From contig QXEO01001045.1 of NCBI GenBank assembly GCA_007115705.1, positions 62,001-126,000 on the forward strand: a DNA stretch of 64,000 nt. Direction: 5' to 3'. Both the position numbers and the translations under genes were made by a program. The first letter of the stretch is position 1. Every line of letters begins with the position of its first letter. Source of the DNA: Dactylis glomerata. Taxonomy: Eukaryota; Streptophyta; Magnoliopsida; Poales; Poaceae. The notes beneath the pieces were generated by a model. It saw only the letters and a list, made by a program, of their open reading frames with translations, made no database searches and was not told the DNA's origin. This document shows positions 12,379-24,544 of this stretch, piece by piece.

Positions 12379-12816
12379 TGATGTAGGAGTTCTGTAGATG
12401 ACCACCCAGTTGGAAACCCCAAGAGAAGGTGTGATGAGCACAGCAGCAAGTCTTCCCTCAGTATGAAACCAAGGTTTATCAAACCAGTAGGAGAAAGAAC
12501 CAAACTTCCAAAGGTTGATGCTCGCTAGCTTCGCGACAGCTCCGGACAATTTGTATGGCGCATCGTCCAGGGCATAGCTTTGCACTAGCAGCAACGTGGA
12601 ACCTGCAAACAACACAACCAAGTACTTTGTCCCAACTTACAGAGAGATTGTCAATCTCACCGGTTTGCTGTAAACAAAGGATTAAGTGTATCGAATGGTA
12701 AAAGATAGTAGTTTGCAAGAATGTAAATAAAACGAGTAAATGATAAACGGTAATAGCAATGTAAAAGAATGGACCGGGGTCCACAGTTCACTAGTGGTGT
12801 CTCTCCATAGGATAAA
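12379..12816 (-). repeat. 5' LTR of C, inner (3') piece
   Basis: Runs from the LTR end (minus strand ...CTACATCA) to the Helitron insertion point. It includes the block around TTGGGGTTTCCAACTGGGT that is shared with A, B, D and F. Confidence 0.85.
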
Positions 12817-14397
12817 CTAGTTGATACCCCGCGCGTTGCTGCGGAAATTTGTAGTTCGAATTCTAATAATAGAAGCATAAAAATTGATCATAGCTTTATC
12901 ATAAATAGTTTATGAGAGGACCATTGATTAATAAGAAAATGTAATAATTCCAAACTCTAGGGTCTGGGCAATAACATCTTGAGTGCATTCTAAAAAAAGA
13001 TGATTTCCTCATGTAGTACAACTAATGCTAATACCCATAAGAGTATAGGATAAACAATGTATCGGTAAAAACTTAAGCGGCCTTTTTTGGTTGACAACGG
13101 CCAGTGGTTTACTCATTTCTATCACTATATATGATGCATCATGCGGTTTGTAAGTGAACACATGACCAAGAAAATCAATAGTAAAGTGTCTAACCGAGAT
13201 CTGATGTCTGAGTCTCTGAAGATGTCTCCCTTCATGTATGCATTGTCAGTACTATTCATATTGTTAAAATTAATTTGTTTGTCTTTAGGTTTCTTCATAT
13301 TTTCAAGGTAATATCTGCTATCGATATAGCCCTGCAATTAGATGAGATGTGCTAAGGAGAATCTTAACAAACAGGAGAAAGAGCGACGGAAACCATAGTA
13401 CATAACAGTATAAGTGTATAACTCGTTCTGCTGGCAGATTGCAACAACAGAACGTAAAGTAAAATAATGGGACTATTAGTAGATGGAGGGTGGATATCCA
13501 TACCGTTTGGAATAGGATTGCTGGAAGAATCGAATTCAACTCAACCAATATGCCGAACTCAAGCAGGAAACCTTATACTACGATGGAAAATGGCTGGAAA
13601 GGGAATCAGATAAAAGACTACAATTAGAGCTGTACAAAAATGCATACAGCAAGCAATGAATAAAAGACAATATGAACATTGAACGGTAAAGATGAGATGA
13701 ATATCTGTGGGGATTTGGTCGGATTTGTCACATCCGATTGCATGAGTATAAGGAAGCACCGGTCAGAGCTCGGGAGTGGCAACTCGGCGGGCTTGAAGAA
13801 GAGGCAGCCGAGGGGTTTAAATACAGAATCAACCAGAACATTTAGCGGATGGAAGCCATTAAACTGGATGAGCGCATCGTGGGAGATGTCGGGACCGCAA
13901 GCGTTACCATCCATTAGCGAAAGAATTAAAAACGGCTGCTCATGGGAGGTTGAGAGTCAACCGGCAGTTTACGGTGGGGAGGGACTCGTAAATATCCGGA
14001 GGGACGGCCGTCAACTGATGCGACGCCATGGATTTTTATTCCGTGCTTCAGATTGAGGTCTCTACGCATTGAGAAGAAGAGGTAGCCTCGGTTTGGGCTG
14101 GGCGAGTGAATGGGCATAGAGAGGGGCGAAGGATTAGTTTGGGGCCTTTGGGCTGGCTGGTTTGTCTAAAAAAAAAAGGGCTGGCTAGTGCATGCGTGGA
14201 GCTCGACTCGGTAACTGTCCAGAGCGAGTACGGTCGATTCTTTTTCAGCCTTCAAGTGATACACTTGAACAGGTAGTTTAAGACCACATTCTTTAAATCC
14301 GACGGACAGGACTAATTGGAGTGACGTGGCTGCATGAAATTTGAGCTTGCAAACATTAAATGCTTTTAGTGGGGATGAACTTTATATGTATTATAGA
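12817..14397 (-). mobile_element. Non-autonomous Helitron, 1581 bp
   Basis: On the minus strand it starts with TC (TCTATAATAC, at 14397) and ends CTAG (at 12817). The end is preceded by a short hairpin (CCGC...GCGG) about 12 nt upstream. It sits between A and T and makes no TSD, as Helitrons do. Removing it restores an LTR sequence (CCATAGGATAA joined to ATAACATGCTGG) that matches the uninterrupted LTRs of A, B and D, so both boundaries are fixed to the base. No Rep/helicase is encoded. It contains gene-like sequence at about 13680-14120. Confidence 0.88.
13680..14029 (-). pseudogene. Putative captured gene fragment in the Helitron
   Basis: The minus strand has a GC-rich, gene-like stretch. 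An ATG at 14029 starts MASHQLTAVPPDIYESLP and stops after about 30 codons. A second open stretch in another frame starts MDGNACGPDISHDALIQF at 13914 and stays open past 13700. This looks like the 5' end of a captured host gene, now frameshifted or split by an intron. The parent gene was not recognised. The fragment runs in the Helitron's own orientation, as usual for captured fragments that get co-transcribed. Confidence 0.4.
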
Positions 14398-14541
14398 TAA
14401 CATGCTGGTTAAACAAATTATAGTTGGGCAATTGATAGAATAAAGCAAGCGCACAAATGTCATGAGGATCACTATGAGATTTACTTGGGCATTACAATAT
14501 AATACATAGACCGTAATCCAACTGCATCTATGACTAATAAT
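14398..14541 (-). repeat. 5' LTR of C, middle piece
   Basis: Short LTR segment between the Helitron (left) and solo LTR S (right). It ends in the S target duplication ATAAT (14537-14541). Confidence 0.85.
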
Positions 14542-15299
14542 TGTAACATCCCAAGATTTTATTTAATTTTGGGGGAATTTTTTTGCTTTTGTTTTGAGTG
14601 CATTGATTGAAAATTCACAAAGATTTAAAACTTTTAGTTAATTAAAAGCCTTATCAGAAAACCATCTCAAACCTTTATCTTTTCTTGAAGAACTTCTTTG
14701 AGAAAATCAAATATCAAAATATTATTTTTCTATATTCAAAACCTATGTTGCATTTTCAACCCTAAGTTTGAAAGTTGATTTCAAATATTATTTTTATAAA
14801 GTATTATTCCTTATTTCAAAAGAATTATTTTCTTAAACCCTAATCTATTTTGCATATATGCAATAAAGTCCTTTTCATAAATTTATAAGGATCTATTAAA
14901 ATTCTTGCTTTATTGTGAAAACTTACTTTGCTATTGGTTTAGAACAATGTTTGGAAGATTTGAAGAATTTAGGATTTTGAATGAATTGATTTGAGTGAAT
15001 TATGCAAAAGTTATAAAAGAAATAGCAAATCAGTAAAAAGAAAAAGAGAAAAGAAATAAGAAAAGAGAAAAGGGTCGTGGAGTCGATTTCCGCCCAGCCG
15101 CCAAAGCCACCCCGGCCCAGTATCGCCACTAACCCAAAGGGGTACGCCGCCGCCCTCCTGTCCCGCTGACAGCCCTGGCCCGCACGTCAGGGGCTTCTCC
15201 TTCCCCGAGCAGGAGACCAGCCAGAGCCCAACGCCTCCTCCACCGTCCATCGCCTCGCCCGAGCCAAACCCTAGCCCCCTTCCCCACGCCAAGGCCACC

Positions 15300-15307
15300 T
15301 ATAAAAG
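15300..15307 (+). promoter_or_regulatory. TATA box of solo LTR S
   Basis: TATAAAAG followed by a C-rich leader, inside a GC-rich block. It gives S a plus-strand orientation. Confidence 0.6.
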
Positions 15308-15926
15308 CCCCCTGAACCCCTCTCTCGACCCCCTTTGCTCACTCTTGCGAAAACCATCTCAAGCCGACGGAATCCCTCACCGGATCTCCGCATGACAGTG
15401 GGCTTCTCCGGTCGATTGCGCCGCCGTCGGTAACCACGGGTACCTCTCCTTCCCCCAGTCATCCTCTCTCGACATGGCGCATCTCCCTGATGCTTTTTCT
15501 CGATTTGATCTGCAGTCAATCGAGCTCCTCGTCGTTGCCCCAAAGCTTCACCGCGCCTGCGCCTCTCTAGCCGCCTCCCTCTCCCTCGGTAGGACGAGAT
15601 CGAGATCGGCGATCACGTTCCCGAGACCGCCTCGACCGGCCGCACTTCATCGTTGTTTCACCGTTGCCCAGAAACCACCAGAAGCACGCCGGATTTGAAC
15701 CCGAGCCGCACCTCGCTGGAATTTCTCGCCGGTGACCGAAACCCTAACCCTAACCATGGTGAGCCCCTCCCCTTTCAATCTGGTCCATCCGATCTGGATC
15801 CAATGATCTCTAACAGATCACTTACCCGAAGGGATATGGATCAATCTAGGACGTCCAGATCACTTTAGATCTGACGGTTCCTGTTCGTTATCCACCCGAA
15901 CCGGTACCGACAAATTAAAACGCGAC

Positions 15927-15931
15927 ACGTG
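15927..15931. repeat. Left TSD of T2 (ACGTG)
   Basis: ACGTG here and at 26886-26890, flanking the TG...CA ends of T2. Confidence 0.95.
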
Positions 15932-18285
15932 TGAAAGGACACGGATGTCGCCTAGAGGGGGGGTGAATAGGCGATTAAAACTTTTACGAAAGGCTTGAAC
16001 AAATGCGGAAATAAACTAGCGTTTAATTTGTCAAGCTTACAAAACCTAAATAGACTAGGCTCACCTATGTGCACCAACAACTTATGCTAAGCAAGACAAG
16101 TAGCAAGGTGATAGCAAGATATATAACTTCAAGCACGATGGCTATCACAAATGTAAAGTGCATAAGTAGTGGAGCTCGGATAAGAGTTACCGAGGCACGA
16201 AGGAGACGAAGATGTATCCCGAAGTTCACTTCCAAGAAATCTAGTCTCCGTTGGAGAGGTGTGGCGGCTTAATGCACTCCGAACGCCACAAAGGCCTCAC
16301 CTTGAGATGTGGTAGCACAATGCTCACCAAATGCCACAAAGGCTCACCTCAAGATGCGGAGGCACGCTACACACCAAACGCCACAAAGGCTCACCTTATT
16401 CTCCTCGCGCTCTCGCACAAAGCAAGATGCCACGATCCACTATGGGACACTTGAGGGCGGTCACCGAACCCGTACAAGCTTGGAGCAATCTCCGCAACTT
16501 AATTGGAGGCTCCCAAGAATCGCCACAAAGGCACCACAAAGGTTGGGGAATCTCCACAACTTAATTGGAGGCCCCAAGTATATGCCACAAAGGCCACTAA
16601 GCCGTCTAGGGTTCCAAGAACCCAAGAGTAACAAGCTCACGAACTTTCACTTACCGAATCTCCGAGGAGAACTCAAACCGATGCACCAAATGCAATGGCA
16701 AGAGCACACAAAGTGCTCAAATCCTTCTCACTCAAATTCTACCAAAGCAACTAATGCTATGGAGAGATATGAGAGGAAGAACAAAGGAAATCCACAAAGA
16801 ACTCCAAGATCTAGATCCAATAGGTTCCCCTCACTTAGAGGAGATTTTGATTGGTGGAAAGATAGATCTAGATCTCCTCTCTCTTTTCCCTCAAGAAGAT
16901 GCAAGAATCATTGGAGGGATTGAGAGATAGAGCAAAGCTTCAAGGTTAACAATGGAGGAGAGAGAGAATAGGAAGCCAACCAGCCCAAGGAAGAAGAATG
17001 GGGCCTTATATAGGTCCCCCATGAAAACTAGCCGTTGCTGGGCACTTACCCCGGAGTCTCTGGCCTTGGGGGGCCGGAGTCTCCGGTGCCCCGGGGTCAT
17101 TCGGGGGCCTCAGGACGGACAAATCAGGTGCCAGGCCGGAGTTGGGCCGGAGACTTTGCGTCTCGGGCCGGAGACTCTGGCCACCGAAAAACTGGCAGCA
17201 ACACCAATACGAAAACGACCATAACTTGAGCATCCGGACTCCGTTTTTGATGATCTTGGGCTCGTTGGAATCACAACAACGAGCTCTACAAGTATATGCA
17301 TAGAAACATCATAGTCCAACAAGGGAGGATAAAACCAAATGATGAGAGGTTTGACCTCTCTTCAAAGACGAACCGGTAAAACCTCCAAACACCAAAAACT
17401 CAATAAGTGTTTCATGCAAAATCCATTTTTGATGAGCTAGAGCTTGTCATGGAAATAACCACAAGCTCTAGAACCTCACATGGATAAAAGCCAAATAAGA
17501 ACCAAGAAAGATGATGCCAAGAATGCAAAGGTTTGAGCTCTCTCCGAACGATACGACTAAGTTACTCACTCGAGAGCCCCTCTTGATAGTACGGCTACCG
17601 ATCCTATAACCCGGTCTCACAACTAACACTATGAGACCGGTAAGAAAGAAACCCTATCAAGAACATACCTTTTCCTTGCTCATTCCACTTGAGCTAGATT
17701 ATGACCGTCTTGTGGATTGCTCCCCCATAAATCAATATGGGAAAGACTCTCTTAGGAATATCTTCATAAAGCCATTACCACCAAATAGAATACATGCATC
17801 AAGCATATAATCTCCTTGAGATGGCACATCTTGAACTTGACTTCTCATCCATGAAGACGATCACCACTTAATAATATCCTAGCCCGAGATCACAAGATCC
17901 CACTCGATACATTATGTATGCTTTGAGAGTTGATCAACTTGAATCCCATCTTTGCACTTTGACTTGATCAACCTTGTATCCTTCCTTCTTCCATCATGAT
18001 GATGATGTCTTGAAGGTAAACACAAATGTCCACTCAATTATATTCTTCAAGACATAGTTGCAATAAGCTCAATTCTCATATGACCATTCTTCCGATATTT
18101 CCTTGAATAACACATTGGTCATCACTTAAAGTTCTTTATTTGATCCTTCTTACAACCTTGAAGCCAACATATGGTTCAAGCATTGTCTATGGACATGTCC
18201 TACAAATATAACTCAATACAAACATTAGTCCATAGAGATTGTCATTAATTACCAAAACCACACATGGGGGCTCCATGCTCTTTCA
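15932..18285 (-). repeat. T2 3' LTR
   Basis: 2354 bp. Carries several CCGGAGTCTCCGG-like quasi-palindromes around 17050-17185 and a TATATAAG box on the minus strand at about 17005-17013. Retains the 13-bp block near 16626-16638 that the other LTR lacks. Confidence 0.95.
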
Positions 18286-18299
18286 ATCTCCCCCATTTT
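18286..18299 (-). other. Polypurine tract of T2
   Basis: The minus strand reads AAAATGGGGGAGAT immediately before the 3' LTR. Confidence 0.85.
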
Positions 18300-21200
18300 G
18301 GTAATTGATGACAATCTCTTTGAGAGGGTTTATATAATGAATTTAAAAACCAAAATGGTTGCACTAACATCAAATACTACAAAAGTATGTGATGTTAGTA
18401 AAACCACTATATATAGAGCAAACTCCCCCAGAATCTATGCACGTGTGAATGATCTTGATTTCATTGCATATATTGCCAACCAAGGTTGTTGGTGGAGTTT
18501 CCTCTATATACTCAACCATGCAAAGCATGAAAGGCAAATGCTTAAGAACAAAACCAAAGCATAAAACCCAATTCCCTTTAAACCCTCGAAACTTCTCCCC
18601 CATTGGCACCAATTGCCGAAATGGGCGGAAAAATATAGAAGGCCAATATAGTGAGAGTTCCTCCATAATGTGTGCATAAACCAAAAGTATAATTGAAAAC
18701 ATATGCACATATCCAAATATGAAAACTCAGAGGAAATCAACCTATATTGAGGATCAAAGATTGCAAATAAAATAAGATCACATGGTGGATAAACTTCAAC
18801 AAATGAAGAGAGTAATCAATCAATCCAAAGAACAAATTGAATAAAGATATTATGATAAGACCAAAAGGGTGCTCTAAATAATATGAGAAAGCTCCCCAAG
18901 GTTTGTGCACAAAATATTCTATTTGAATTAAAGTATAAGGTGCACAAACATGGAATCATCACTCCCTCAATATTATTCAAAACAAAATGATACCAAGTGA
19001 AGTCAAATACTATGATGACCGCAAAATGGTGCTTTAAATGAAATGAGGAAGCTCCCCAAGGTACGTGCAAAAAATGGAATGTTTGCATTTGAATACAATT
19101 TGCACAACATGGAATCCTCACTCCCTCAATAACATTTAAAACGCAACCATTTGCAAGAGATCATAGAGAAGAAATTAAGCTTAACACTTGCATCAAACAA
19201 ATGGTTGAGCAACAAGCAAGGGACAACATATTAAAAGGCTCAACCAAAGGAATGTGAGATATGAATGACAAAGCATATTATAAGACTAATACAAGGATAA
19301 GCATAGAGCATCCACATTGTCTTCAATGAATGAAATTGCTTAGCATTCCATCCCAACACAAGGTTCAAATAAGATATCAAATAAGGAGATATCATCTCTC
19401 ATGTGTATAAGTTTCTAAGTAGACAACATCACAAAGATAATTATCACAAAGAAACATGTACACACAAAATAGATACTAAGAATAGAACATGATATCCAAA
19501 ATGAAGTCATGCAATATACCAATGAGATTTTTTGCTTTTAAAGCACGACCAAAGGCTCAAATTTTCTTATTGTATATTGAAGAACTTCAACCACAAACAA
19601 GTCAAAGACATCACAAATATCAACAAGAGAAAGAAGATAGTTGGGATGCTTTGAGAAAATCAACAAGTATCACAAAGATGGATACCAAAAGAAAGTACTA
19701 AATTTACACTTTCAACCATATTGCACATGTGAGAAACTTGAGGAATTGATATGCAATAAAATTGCTAAATTGACATATATGGGATAGGAGAATCATGAGC
19801 ATGATTTTATATGTTCCCAATAATATGCACTCATCTCAAATTACTCACAATTGCAATAAAGAGGTTTCATTAAGACCTTTGCAAGAAGCACAACATTTGC
19901 AAATAAAGCTATTCCATGCCATGAAACAACCTACACAAGGTTGGATACTAGAAAAGTATGCATGAAGAAGATACTTGTTACCGAGATATCAATGGTAGGA
20001 TCTAGTAGATAAGAGTCCTTCAATAATCCTAGCTTGCCTCAAATTATCATTTAGTCAACACTTCATCCTTATTATTGAGACAAGCACCAATATATCTCCA
20101 TGTACCTGAAAACAAAGTTCAAGTACAAGATGGTCCCCAAACTCATTGGGTCCAAAGTAGTTAGAGAAACTACAATATATAGGACAAACTCCACATAAAT
20201 ATGTGCATATAGATATGAACTTGAATTTCATGCACAGCTTAGCCAATTTAGGATTTGATAGAGTTTTGCCTATATATTGGATCGACGAAAGCGAAGCATT
20301 CCATAAATTATACATTTAGTAAGAATGCATGCACAATACTTTCAAGAGCCAAAGCGTGATACAATTTGAACAAAACACCAAGAAGACCAAGAAGTCACAC
20401 AAAGGTGTGAAAACTAAAAGTTGTCCAAACTATATCAAAGAATCCAATCAACACAAGATTGGTTCCAAAGTTCAACAAGTGAACAAATCAAAAGCCAATG
20501 AGCATAAAGGATAACTAAAACACACATGCTCAAAGAAATATCTCATTTTAAGAGTGAAAAACAAATTACAAGGAATGAGATAAGCAACTCCCAAAGAGAG
20601 CAAGGTTCCAACAACAAACCAAACTCTCCACACTTTTTATGATGGCACACTAAGTACCAAAAAGAAAAGATTTGACTTCCAACAATAATCAAAACCAATT
20701 GAAATAAGCACAAGAGTGTGTTATAACAAATATAGGAGAGCTCCCCCAAGATTAGTGCATTATTTATGATTTTGCATTTGAATACAAAATGCACACAAAT
20801 GGGATCATCACATCTACCTACATAGAAATAACACAAAATAAGTTCAATAAAATCAAATGGAATCACAAGAGTCAAGAAAGACAATGGGAGTTAAAGCAAA
20901 TACATTTCTTGGCGAGAGATAAGGCAATTAAAAGCAATAGCCAAAGTAAAGATGATCAATATAAAAATACCACATGATAGATTACCAATTTTCCAAGGAG
21001 AAGAGGTATATGGAGTTATTTCCGGTGGTAGTTTACACATAAATCCAAGATCATCTTCACAACAAATGAGCATATGAAAAGGATAAGAATTAAGCACCAT
21101 GCCAAACAAATATATTCTTGATAGACTCAAATAGTTAAACAATCACACAAACCAATGATTAGGATAACTTGAAGCAAATGGTTTTCCAACTTTGATGTAG

Positions 21201-22153
21201 CATTCCACATTTTAGGAAAACCCTATCAAGAAAGAATCTCACAAACAAGATCCAAAACAAGAGCAATAAAACAATTTGGCAAATTGGAACTTGTTCGAGA
21301 AAACATGCCACATAGAAGCAAGATAATTTACAATATCAACACTATGTGACACAACCTCAAATATACACATTTCATGGATTTGTAATATGCACAAAGCACA
21401 ATACTCCCCCATAATGTGATAAAACCAATTTTCAAATAAGTTGTTAAAGTCAATTTCCATAGGGCCCGGAAATTCCGAGGGGGACCGGAGTCTCCGGGGT
21501 TGAACCACCGGAGTCTCCGGAGTAGAACCACTGGAGTCTCCGGGGTAGAACCACCGGAGTCTCCGGGGTAGAACCAATGGAATCCCCAAACCTAGAAAAT
21601 TAAACTTTACCAACAAGAGGCAAATAGAATCCAACAAGATGATTAATGGACATTATAGAATTTGAATTTCTCATGAAAATGACATACCACATAGAGACTA
21701 GATAATCTTTAAATATCAACACTAAGTGGTATTCCTCATGTACACACATTTTTAGGATTGTGAAGTGCCAAAGCATATCACTCCCCCAAAATGTGATGGT
21801 CCATTAATCACTCCCAAGAGCCAAGAAGATAGATCAAGATGCAATAGGCTCAACAGTAACAACCGTACATGGTGTGCAACCAACATGCACATAATTGATT
21901 ACTCAAAATAAAGCAAGTAGGGAACACAACATATACAAACACATGCAAGATACAAAACCAAACACATGCAAAGGGGCGAGTAACTTTCAATGTAGATAAG
22001 TTGAATACATGTTACCGCAAGGAGGAACAATGGGTATATGATAGAAGTAAGATAATCCAATTGACTTGACTTGAGACAATATAATTAATGAAGATCCCTT
22101 AATTCTTCATGATATAGCCAAGTCTCCAATGCCCTCCAATAGACACCTATTGA
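18300..22153 (-). other. Long non-coding 3' half of T2
   Basis: Homologous to 2579-6285 of T1 on the opposite strand, with no pol domain in any frame. It carries repeated CTCCCCCA (minus GGGGGAG) motifs, for example near 18424, 20753, 21411 and 21780. The minisatellite at 21485-21587 is absent from T1. A short antisense frame at 18298-18564 has a recognisable counterpart in T1. Confidence 0.75.
21485..21587 (-). repeat. 23-bp minisatellite in T2
   Basis: About 4.5 units of period 23 starting at 21485, 21508, 21531, 21554 and (partial) 21577. The core is CCGGAGTCTCCGG, the same motif that marks the T2 LTR promoter region. Confidence 0.92.
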
Positions 22154-24490
22154 TCAAGTTTTGGCTTGTTGGTCCCCAACCAAGCTGGGTCCTAAGAGGT
22201 TAGTCACAATAGGTTTGGCAACCCAAATGGTTCTTTTCTTGACACCACTTTGAGTACCAACAAATTTGGCAAACACATTTCCAACCTTATCCTTGCAAAG
22301 TGAATACGCATCATCGATTATGATAGGGTTGGATGAGTTACCAATAGAGCAAGTAGAAGAAAGGTGACCCTTCTCACGGCATATGTAGCAAGATCTTATC
22401 TTTCCTTTCTTCTCATTTGATTTCTCCACAATGGGAGCATTGGGTTGATTCTTCTTAGGAGGAAGCTTTTCTTCATCTTGAGGAAGGACTTGAGTTTGAG
22501 CTTGAGGCCGCTTCCCTTGTTGCTTCTCACTTAGATGCTTCTTCTTCAATGGGCAAGACCTAACATGATGCCCTTCAATTTTGCACTTGAAGCAAACAAT
22601 TTTGGCCGGATCCTTGACTTGCTCTTGGCCCTTCTTCTTCTTGAAGAGTTTGGACTTCTTCTTATTGTTGGAGATAAATCCAAGTCCACTCTTGTCATTG
22701 GGGGATTTTTGTGCACTCAACATCTTGTCAAGTTTGGACTTCCCTTCATGACTTTTTACCAAGTCTTTCTTCAACAAAGTGACTTGGGCCTCGAGCTCTT
22801 TAATTTCCTCTACATGGTTAGTTACAACACAAGTACTAGAGGAAGTAGAAGCTATATTATTAGAGCAACAAGGCAAGGAGAGTAATTCATCACAAGATGT
22901 AGCAATAGTATGAGTGGATGAATTACAAGGACTAGCACATGGCAATATAGCATTTTGGGAAGTAGTGCTAGTGACCACATGAGGTTCACAAGATGTTACC
23001 TTTGTAGACATATCCTCATAAGCTAACTTTAGGCGAGCATGGGACACTAGAAGATCCTTATTAGAGCTAGATAGCTTTTCATGACTTTCTTCCAATATCC
23101 CATACTTGCTAGTTAGCAACTCAAGTTGAGCCCTTAGCTCAACATTCTCCTTCAAGATAGATGCCTCACAAGAAGTAGAGTTAGTAGCACAAGCATCATG
23201 ATTAACCGAAAGAGGAGAAGGCAACTTGGAACACTCTTTTAAATAAGAAGCTTTTAGTTGCTCATGTGACTCGGTGAGTTTGGTGAGCACACTCTCAATG
23301 TCCCTAGAGCCATTTTTGAGGTGCTCAACATCCTCAAGAAGTTTAGCATTAACAAAAACAAGCTTATCATTTTTTAATTTTAAATCATTTGCCACCTCAA
23401 GAGCTTCATCATGGGTTTCCTTTACTCTAGACAATTCTAGAGCAAAATTCTCCTCAAGAGCTTCGTTGGTGCTTTGTTCTTTTAAAAGAGTCTTTTTAAA
23501 ATCATTGGCAAGACTATGAAGATTCTCAATAGTTTCTTCTTGCTCTTCGTCATGAGATTGAAGCTCATCAATAATTTTCTGGCTCTCAATAGCAGCAACC
23601 AAAATAACAACAAAGTTAGAGCAAGCAATTTTGTTCTTCTTACCAATAGCAAGAAAGACTATTTCTCCCTTCTTTTTTAAAGAGGCAACATAATCATCCT
23701 CTTCTTCATGATCACTAGATATAGTGGGTTCCAAAGAAGGAGTTACCTTTGAATCCCTAGCCATAAGACATATGTGGGAACCGAGAGCTGATGATGATGA
23801 ATTACTTGAAGCTCCATTAAGGTCCATGTCTTGTCCCAACAAAAGTTGGGATTCCTCTACATTGTTAGCCACAAAAGTACTAGAGGAAATGGGAGCATTC
23901 TTATCATGATATCTAGTATAGACACTACTCCAAGACATGCAAGGAATATCAACATTAGCATGTAAGTCATTTGGTGTGCTAGAAGAGTTGAAGTCCAAAG
24001 ATAGAACATTGCCATGAGATAGAGATGAATGATCATCAAAACTAAGCTCACTATCAACATTGCAATTTCCATCACCACTCACCATGTCATTACCTTGTGT
24101 CTTGCCACACATCGGTGAAGTGGAAGAAAGTTCATCACGGCCGGAAGTGGAAGGAATACACTCATCCTCAATAAACTTGGACACATCATATTTTTCTTGA
24201 AGCTTTGTCCATAACTCATGAGCATTCCGAAAAGGCATAATGGACATCACAACTACAATGCTCACAGCATTGGATAAGACATTAATAGCTTGAGCATTGA
24301 GATAAGAGTTCTTCTCATCCTCTAAAGATAGATTTGTGGGATCCTTAGGAGGAGAAAAACCCATATCTACAATTCGCTCTATATTTGGGTCCATGACCCG
24401 AAAATGATTAAGCATGCGAATTCTCCAAGTATCATAATTTGTGCCATCGAATATAAAAGTGTCATTGTGCACTAATCCCCTAGCCGACAT
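22154..24490 (-). CDS. gag: Intact gag polyprotein of T2 (copia-type)
   Basis: 778 residues, no interruption. The start chosen is the ATG at 24490 (MSARGLVHND), 41 bases inside the primer site. Residues about 10-115 are the copia gag core (GTNYDTWR, then ELWTKLQEKYDVS). A Ser-rich low-complexity stretch follows, then coiled coil at about 270-420. Two CX2CX4HX4C zinc knuckles lie at about 633-646 and 701-714, within a Lys-rich RNA-binding tail. The protein stops 64 residues after the second knuckle, where autonomous copia elements would continue into protease, so pol was lost as a block. It probably packages its own RNA, with reverse transcriptase supplied in trans. Being intact where the T1 copy is broken suggests selection for gag or youth. 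Confidence 0.93.
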   Translation of the reverse strand: MSARGLVHNDTFIFDGTNYDTWRIRMLNHFRVMDPNIERIVDMGFSPPKDPTNLSLEDEKNSYLNAQAINVLSNAVSIVVVMSIMPFRNAHELWTKLQEKYDVSKFIEDECIPSTSGRDELSSTSPMCGKTQGNDMVSGDGNCNVDSELSFDDHSSLSHGNVLSLDFNSSSTPNDLHANVDIPCMSWSSVYTRYHDKNAPISSSTFVANNVEESQLLLGQDMDLNGASSNSSSSALGSHICLMARDSKVTPSLEPTISSDHEEEDDYVASLKKKGEIVFLAIGKKNKIACSNFVVILVAAIESQKIIDELQSHDEEQEETIENLHSLANDFKKTLLKEQSTNEALEENFALELSRVKETHDEALEVANDLKLKNDKLVFVNAKLLEDVEHLKNGSRDIESVLTKLTESHEQLKASYLKECSKLPSPLSVNHDACATNSTSCEASILKENVELRAQLELLTSKYGILEESHEKLSSSNKDLLVSHARLKLAYEDMSTKVTSCEPHVVTSTTSQNAILPCASPCNSSTHTIATSCDELLSLPCCSNNIASTSSSTCVVTNHVEEIKELEAQVTLLKKDLVKSHEGKSKLDKMLSAQKSPNDKSGLGFISNNKKKSKLFKKKKGQEQVKDPAKIVCFKCKIEGHHVRSCPLKKKHLSEKQQGKRPQAQTQVLPQDEEKLPPKKNQPNAPIVEKSNEKKGKIRSCYICREKGHLSSTCSIGNSSNPIIIDDAYSLCKDKVGNVFAKFVGTQSGVKKRTIWVAKPIVTNLLGPSLVGDQQAKT

Positions 24491-24530
24491 CTTTGCTCTC
24501 AAGGCGGTGAAGCCTAAAATGAGAGACCTA

Positions 24531-24542
24531 GCTCTGATACCA
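24531..24542 (-). other. Primer-binding site of T2 (initiator Met tRNA)
   Basis: The minus strand reads TGGTATCAGAGC two bases inside the 5' LTR end, as in T1. Confidence 0.92.
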
Positions 24543-24544
24543 AT

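Larger units (their letters stand above)
14542..15931 (+). mobile_element. S: solo LTR, first piece (U3 and promoter)
   Basis: Starts TGTAACATCCC, complementary to its end GGGCGTTACA at 45612. The 5-bp TSD ATAAT lies at 14537-14541 and 45613-45617. The three pieces (14542-15931, 26891-28517, 44601-45612) sum to about 4.03 kb with no internal domain between them, so this is a solo LTR left by LTR-LTR recombination. This piece is AT-rich at first, then strongly GC-rich around a TATA box. Family not assigned. Confidence 0.88.

Noticed and set aside
15738..15757. CCCTAACCCTAACC telomere-like run
   Set aside because: Only two units, inside solo LTR S; plant telomere repeat is CCCTAAA in long arrays.
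15474..15868. GC-rich open frames upstream of T2 that look like a gene 5' end
   Set aside because: They lie inside solo LTR S just after its TATA box; they are leader sequence of that LTR, with no domain.
16309..16923. About 200-codon frames repeated in both T2 LTRs (16309, 24922)
   Set aside because: LTR shadows; the two copies differ by a 13-bp deletion that changes frame, so coding constraint is absent.
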